Below, in pieces: positions 19,890 to 23,828 of a stretch of 23,828 nt of DNA (its first letter is position 1; each line of letters begins with the position of its first letter). The stretch covers positions 1-23,828 of the forward strand of contig JAZQKU010000039.1 in the NCBI GenBank assembly GCA_045542315.1. The letters run 5' to 3'. The notes under the pieces were generated by a model. It worked only from the letters and a program-made list of their open reading frames with translations, was not told the origin of the DNA and did not search any database. The position numbers and the translations under genes were made by a program. This stretch comes from RGIG5299 sp045542315 (GTDB lineage Bacteria; Bacillota; Clostridia; Oscillospirales; RGIG5299).

Positions 19890-20606
19890 ATGATCAAAGT
19901 TACAATTTGGAACGAGTTTCAGTTTGAAAAAACACTTCCCGCTTCAAAAGAGGTCTATCCCGACGGTATCCACAACGAGCTTAAGCGTCAGCTTTCGGTA
20001 AACGAGGATTTCGTTATAAGAACTGCAACGCTTGACGACCCCGAATGCGGACTTACCGACGAGGTTTTAAATGATACCGACGTGCTTATCTGGTGGTCGC
20101 ACGGCTTTCACGCGCACGTTCCCGATGAAATCGCAAATAAGGTTGCCGCAAGGGTAAGACAGGGTATGGGCTTCATTCCGCTTCACTCTTCTCATCTTTG
20201 CAAGCCGTTTTTAAAGCTCATGGGAACTTCGGGACGCCTTATCTGGCGCGAAGGAGACCGCGAAAGACTGTGGACCGTTGCTCCCGCCCATCAGATCGCC
20301 GAGGGAATTCCCCCCTACGTAGATATCCCCGTTGAAGAGATGTACGGTGAAAATTTCGGCATCCCCGAGCCCGATAAGCTTGTTTTTATCGGTTGGTTTG
20401 CCGGTGGAGAAGTTTTCCGCTCCGGTTGCTGCTTCCTTCGCGATGCAGGTAAGATATTCTATTTCCAACCCGGTCACGAAACATATCCCACATACAAAAT
20501 TCCCGAGATCGTAAAGATAATTTCCAATGCGGTAAGGTGGGCGTATAATCCTTATAAGGGATACGACGTCACCTGTCCTCATGCCACTTCACTCGAAAAC
20601 AACTGA
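19890..20606 (+). CDS. ThuA-like protein
   Basis: A 238-residue cytoplasmic protein of the ThuA group (glutamine-amidotransferase-like fold). Family traits are the opening strand VTIWNEF, DVLIWWSHGFHAHV, GFIPLHSSHLCKPF, the RERLWTVAPAHQIAEGIP segment and the closing FYFQPGHETYPTY. ThuA proteins are linked to trehalose and related disaccharide use, often next to Gfo/Idh dehydrogenases, where 3-keto sugars are intermediates; the exact reaction of most members is unknown. I use ATG 19890 because of its ACGGAG site; the frame extends back to 19848 inside the kinase gene. The gap to the kinase stop is 16 bases. Confidence 0.82.
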   Translation: MIKVTIWNEFQFEKTLPASKEVYPDGIHNELKRQLSVNEDFVIRTATLDDPECGLTDEVLNDTDVLIWWSHGFHAHVPDEIANKVAARVRQGMGFIPLHSSHLCKPFLKLMGTSGRLIWREGDRERLWTVAPAHQIAEGIPPYVDIPVEEMYGENFGIPEPDKLVFIGWFAGGEVFRSGCCFLRDAGKIFYFQPGHETYPTYKIPEIVKIISNAVRWAYNPYKGYDVTCPHATSLENN

Positions 20607-20621
20607 TTGGAGATGTAAAAA

Positions 20622-21587
20622 ATGCAGCTTGGACTTCTCACTGTTCCCTTTCACTTAAAGCCGTTAAAAGAGGTTCTTCCCTACCTTTCCTCTCTCGGAA
20701 TCACCGCATTGGAGATAGGCACGGGCGGCTATCCCGGCGCCGCGCATATTGATCCCGATCTCCTTTTGGAAAATGAAAAGGAAAGAACAAAGCTTTTAAA
20801 GCTACTTTCAAAATATAAAATGACAATAAGCGCACTTTCCTGCCACGGAAATTCAGTTTCACCCGACAAGGAGTTAGCAACGAAATCCGATTCGGAGCTT
20901 AAAAAGACAATAAGATTAGCATCTCTGTTAGGTGTTAAAACCGTTATTACCTTCTCGGGCTGTCCCGGCGGTTCTCCCGAGGATAAGATGCCCAACTGGG
21001 TAACTTGCCCGTGGCCCGATGAATATCTTAAGGTGCTTGATTATCAGTGGAATGAGGTGCTTATTCCTTATTGGAAGGAGCTTAACGCTTTTGCCGCTTC
21101 TTATAACGTAAGAATAGCCTTTGAAATGCACCCCGGTTTTTGCGTTTATAATCCCGAAACAATGTTAAAGCTCAGAAATGCCTGCGGTGAAAATCTCGGT
21201 GCAAACGTCGATCCCTCGCACCTTATCTGGCAAGGAATAGACGTGCCTCTTGCGATAAAGCAGCTCAAAGGTGCCGTTTTCCATTTCCATGCAAAGGACA
21301 CCAAGATTGATGCTCACAACGTTTTGGTTAACGGCGTGCTTGACACCAAGCATTACGGCGATGAGATCAACCGCTCATGGATATTCAGAAGCTGTGGATT
21401 CGGTATGACAAGAGAAAAATGGTGTGAAATAATATCTGCCCTTAAGCTTATCGGATATGACGGTGCTGTTTCCATTGAGCATGAGGACAGCGTTATGTCA
21501 ACTACTGAAGGTCTTGAAAAAGCAGTAAGCTTTCTTAAGGATATAATTATTTATGAACCTAAGCCCAATTCTATGTGGTGGGCATAA
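20622..21587 (+). CDS. Xylose-isomerase-like TIM-barrel sugar isomerase or epimerase
   Basis: A 321-residue cytoplasmic TIM-barrel protein of the sugar phosphate isomerase/epimerase (AP endonuclease 2) group. The four metal ligands of the family are in place: Glu168 (FEMHPG), Asp197 (VDPSH), His223 (HFHAKD) and Glu286 (SIEHED), with SALSCHGN (70-77) near the active-site rim. Members catalyse isomerisation or epimerisation, and some act on 3-keto glycosides in elimination or deglycosylation steps. A GGAG site lies nine bases before ATG. The gene sits between ThuA-like and Gfo/Idh genes, with gaps of 15 and 17 bases, which favours the keto-sugar role; that is inference. Confidence 0.85.
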   Translation: MQLGLLTVPFHLKPLKEVLPYLSSLGITALEIGTGGYPGAAHIDPDLLLENEKERTKLLKLLSKYKMTISALSCHGNSVSPDKELATKSDSELKKTIRLASLLGVKTVITFSGCPGGSPEDKMPNWVTCPWPDEYLKVLDYQWNEVLIPYWKELNAFAASYNVRIAFEMHPGFCVYNPETMLKLRNACGENLGANVDPSHLIWQGIDVPLAIKQLKGAVFHFHAKDTKIDAHNVLVNGVLDTKHYGDEINRSWIFRSCGFGMTREKWCEIISALKLIGYDGAVSIEHEDSVMSTTEGLEKAVSFLKDIIIYEPKPNSMWWA

Positions 21588-21604
21588 ATTACGGAGTTTA
21601 TATT

Positions 21605-22672
21605 ATGAAAAAAATCAAATTGTGTATTGTAGGTTGCGGCGGTATTTGCAAGGCTGCGCACTACCCTGCATATCAGAAATATGCAGATCGCATTGAAATA
21701 GTTGCTGTATGTGATATCAAGCCTGAAAGAGCGGCAGAATTTGCGGATAGGTTTGAAAACAAGCCCGCTGTTTATACCGATTTCAAGAAAATGTTTGCAG
21801 AAATCAATGCTGACGCTGTTGATATCTGCACTCCCAACTATCTTCATTCGATAATTGCCATTGAAGCATTCAAGAACGGTCTTAACGTTCTTTGTGAAAA
21901 GCCCGACGCTGTAAGCGCTTCAGAGGCTGAAAAAATGATAAAGGCATCAGAAGATGCAAACAAGCTTCTTATGGTTATTCGCAACAACCGTTTTATCGCC
22001 TCGTCAAAATATTTAAAAGATGAAATTACAAAAGGTAATTTCGGCGATATCTACTGCGGACGTTGCGGCTGGATAAGAAGACGCGGTATTCCCGGTAAGG
22101 GAGGCTGGTTTACAACCAAAGCAGAATCCGGCGGCGGACCGCTTATAGACCTCGGTGTTCATATGATAGATCTTGCCATCTGGCTTATGGGCAGCCCCAC
22201 TCCCGTTGCGGTTTCAGGTGCAACATATACCAAATTTGCAAATGACAACACCTCTGACTCAGTCAATTCAAGCTTCGGTGATGCAAAGGCCGATGGCACG
22301 TTTGACGTTGAGGACCTTGCAATGGGCTTTATCAGATTTGATAACGGCGCAGTTTTGCAGATAGAGTTTTCGTGGGCATCAAATATTGATAAGGAAATGA
22401 ATTTCGTTGAGCTTCGAGGAACAAAGTCAGGCTTTTACTGGCATAGCGGCGATGTGACTGTATTCAGTCAGAAGGAAAACGGTGAGCTTTACGATAAAAA
22501 ACCGTCAAATCTTGAAGAGATTTCGGGGCATTGCGGCAATTTCGAAAACTTTCTTGACGTTTTACAATACGGAAAAGAGCCCTGTTTCAAAACCTTTGAG
22601 GGTTTAAATATGATAAAAATCCTTTCAGCCATCTATAAATCTGCTGTTGAAGGTAAAGAAATTACTTTGTGA
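21605..22672 (+). CDS. Gfo/Idh/MocA family dehydrogenase
   Basis: A 355-residue cytoplasmic sugar dehydrogenase. The N-terminal Rossmann domain carries IVGCGGIC (8-15) and a cofactor-selecting CDIKPERA segment. CTPNYLH (75-81) and EKP (98-100, Lys99) follow, and GGGPLIDLGVHMIDL provides Asp182 and His186 of the active site. The IRRRGIPGKGGWF loop before it is a substrate-side motif common in enzymes on glycosides. Length is normal. The start ATG 21605 is chosen for ACGGAG (21591-21596); the frame extends back into the upstream gene. It probably oxidises or reduces a secondary alcohol of the sugar, perhaps at C3; the direction and substrate are not known. Confidence 0.9.
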   Translation: MKKIKLCIVGCGGICKAAHYPAYQKYADRIEIVAVCDIKPERAAEFADRFENKPAVYTDFKKMFAEINADAVDICTPNYLHSIIAIEAFKNGLNVLCEKPDAVSASEAEKMIKASEDANKLLMVIRNNRFIASSKYLKDEITKGNFGDIYCGRCGWIRRRGIPGKGGWFTTKAESGGGPLIDLGVHMIDLAIWLMGSPTPVAVSGATYTKFANDNTSDSVNSSFGDAKADGTFDVEDLAMGFIRFDNGAVLQIEFSWASNIDKEMNFVELRGTKSGFYWHSGDVTVFSQKENGELYDKKPSNLEEISGHCGNFENFLDVLQYGKEPCFKTFEGLNMIKILSAIYKSAVEGKEITL

Positions 22673-22682
22673 GGTAACTAAC

Positions 22683-23735
22683 ATGCATTATTTAGGTATA
22701 ATCGGATTTGGCGGCGTTGCCAAATGGCATTACGGAAATTTACAGGGACTTGCCGACAGAATAACCGTCAAGGGTGTGTATGACATAAATCCCGCAAAGG
22801 GTGAAATTGCAAAATCGCTCGGTCTTGTTTCATACGGCTCTGCAAAAGAGCTTTTAGACGATGCTGATATAGATATCGTTTTGGTAAGTACTCCCAATAA
22901 TTTTCACAAGGAATACGTAATATCGGCACTTGAAGCGGGAAAAAACGTTATCTGCGAAAAGCCAGTTGCCCTTTCGGTTGCTGATTTTGATGAAATGTGT
23001 GCAGTTGCAAATGAATGCGGCAAAGTCTTTTCGGTTCATCAAAACAGACGTTGGGACAAGGATTTCAGAATAGTAAAAAAAATATATGACGATAGGGTCA
23101 TCGGAAAGCCCTTCTATATTGAAAGCCGAGTTCAGGGTGCAAACGGCATTCCCGGTGACTGGCGATTCACAAAGGTTGCAGGCGGCGGTATGGTTCTTGA
23201 CTGGGGCGTTCATCTGCTTGACCAGATTCTCTGGATGGTAAATAGTCCCGTTACAGAGGTCTATGCAAATCTTTACAGCATAAAAGCTCCCGAGGTCGAT
23301 GATAACTTTAAGGCGATACTTAAGTTCGAAAACGGCACCACTGCACATGTACAGGTCGACACCTATTGCTTTATTCCCCTTCCCCGCTGGCACATAAGCG
23401 GCGATGCCGGTACCGCAGTCATTGATAACTGGAAATGTGAAGGCAAGATAGTTAAGTCAAAGCTTGTTGAAATGATCTATGAGCCTTCGATAATCTACAC
23501 GGGTTCCGGTCCCACTAAAACGATGTCACCCAGACCGAGCGAAACCATTGAGGAGCTTCCTTTACCCGAGGACGTGGATTCCGATATTAAAAATCTCTTC
23601 AGGAATTTGATGGACGTTATTGAAGGCAAAGCCGAAAGAATTATTAAGCTCGAAGAAGTAAGACGCGTTTTACAGGTAATAGAAGCAATTTTCGAATCAA
23701 GCGAAAAAGGAACAGCAATAAAAAAACAAATATAA
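22683..23735 (+). CDS. Gfo/Idh/MocA family dehydrogenase
   Basis: A 350-residue paralogue of the preceding enzyme, but clearly diverged: IIGFGGVAKWH (6-16), VSTPNNFH (68-75), EKP (92-94, Lys93), a distinctive HQNRRWDKDF (119-128), and GGGMVLDWGVHLLDQ with Asp173 and His177. The HQNRRWD group is a separate branch of the family, so the two enzymes likely do different steps, for example one oxidising the glycoside and one reducing the keto product. ATG 22683 follows GAGGTAA, which overlaps the upstream stop codon; the gap is ten bases. It is the last gene of the ROK operon and is followed by a terminator. Confidence 0.9.
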   Translation: MHYLGIIGFGGVAKWHYGNLQGLADRITVKGVYDINPAKGEIAKSLGLVSYGSAKELLDDADIDIVLVSTPNNFHKEYVISALEAGKNVICEKPVALSVADFDEMCAVANECGKVFSVHQNRRWDKDFRIVKKIYDDRVIGKPFYIESRVQGANGIPGDWRFTKVAGGGMVLDWGVHLLDQILWMVNSPVTEVYANLYSIKAPEVDDNFKAILKFENGTTAHVQVDTYCFIPLPRWHISGDAGTAVIDNWKCEGKIVKSKLVEMIYEPSIIYTGSGPTKTMSPRPSETIEELPLPEDVDSDIKNLFRNLMDVIEGKAERIIKLEEVRRVLQVIEAIFESSEKGTAIKKQI

Positions 23736-23739
23736 CTCA

Positions 23740-23773
23740 ATGCCCTTCAATTTTACTGAAGGGCATATTTTTT
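23740..23773 (+). terminator. Terminator of the ROK operon
   Basis: ATGCCCTTCA (23740-23749) pairs with TGAAGGGCAT (23757-23766), followed by ATTTTTT. Confidence 0.9.
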
Positions 23774-23784
23774 ACATAATATAC

Positions 23785-23813
23785 TTTTAAATTTTAGATA
23801 TTTGTGTTATAAT
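23785..23813 (+). promoter_or_regulatory. Possible promoter of a gene beyond the window
   Basis: A perfect TATAAT (23808-23813) with the extended TG motif and a weak TTTTAA (23785-23790) 17 bases upstream. Confidence 0.5.
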
Positions 23814-23828
23814 ATAATTATATTTTTC

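Noticed and set aside
22854..23393. Minus-strand ORF of 179 codons
   Set aside because: Antisense to the last Gfo/Idh gene with no start signal.

Overview
The window looks like chromosome from a low-to-moderate-GC, endospore-forming member of the Clostridia, probably an anaerobic gut-type Firmicute. The signs are sigma-A type promoters (several with TGnTATAAT), GGAG-type ribosome binding sites, use of TTG and GTG starts, a SpoIVB sporulation protease, a feoA-feoB-small Cys-rich protein iron operon, and clusters of Gfo/Idh/MocA dehydrogenases. No rRNA, tRNA, CRISPR array, transposase or phage gene was seen.

Layout. (1) 1-375 holds no convincing gene; it has two terminator-like structures and a possible structured RNA. 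(2) 376-2694 carries three unrelated plus-strand genes: a small polytopic membrane protein, an aldo/keto reductase and a class I methyltransferase. The intergenic spaces hold an inverted 41-bp repeat pair and a run of three hairpins. (3) 2851-9435 is a metal-homeostasis region: a Cu(I)-type P-ATPase with metal-binding domains at both ends; the minus-strand operon feoA-feoB-Cys-rich membrane protein; a divergent DtxR-type regulator whose metal ligands match the iron-sensing class; and a ZIP transporter. Two identical-arm palindromes (GTTAGC-N4-GCTAAC) lie at the feoA start site and just upstream of feoB and are the best operator candidates. (4) 9543-15246 carries two large cytoplasmic GH106-like glycoside hydrolases behind an elaborate promoter region, with direct repeats 21 bp apart and a perfect palindrome centred near the -10. 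(5) 15360-16532 is spoIVB, closed by a 15-bp bidirectional terminator and without spo0A next to it. (6) 16577-23735 is a divergent carbohydrate locus. Leftward it carries a Gfo/Idh dehydrogenase with a cysteine-rich insert and a lipoprotein of unknown function. Rightward it carries a tight five-gene operon: ROK sugar kinase, ThuA-like protein, xylose-isomerase-like TIM barrel and two Gfo/Idh dehydrogenases.

How they may work together. Regions 4 and 6 together look like intracellular handling of an imported glycoside or oligosaccharide. The GH106-like enzymes would trim it. The dehydrogenases, TIM-barrel protein and ThuA-like protein resemble the parts of oxidative (3-keto) glycoside cleavage pathways, and the ROK kinase would phosphorylate a released sugar. 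No transporter or dedicated regulator is visible here, so the substrate is unknown. The most interesting leads are this possible oxidative glycoside module, the operator architecture of the hydrolase promoter, the iron-type DtxR/feo circuit, and several places where promoters, terminators and ribosome binding sites are overlaid in ways that would block read-through expression.
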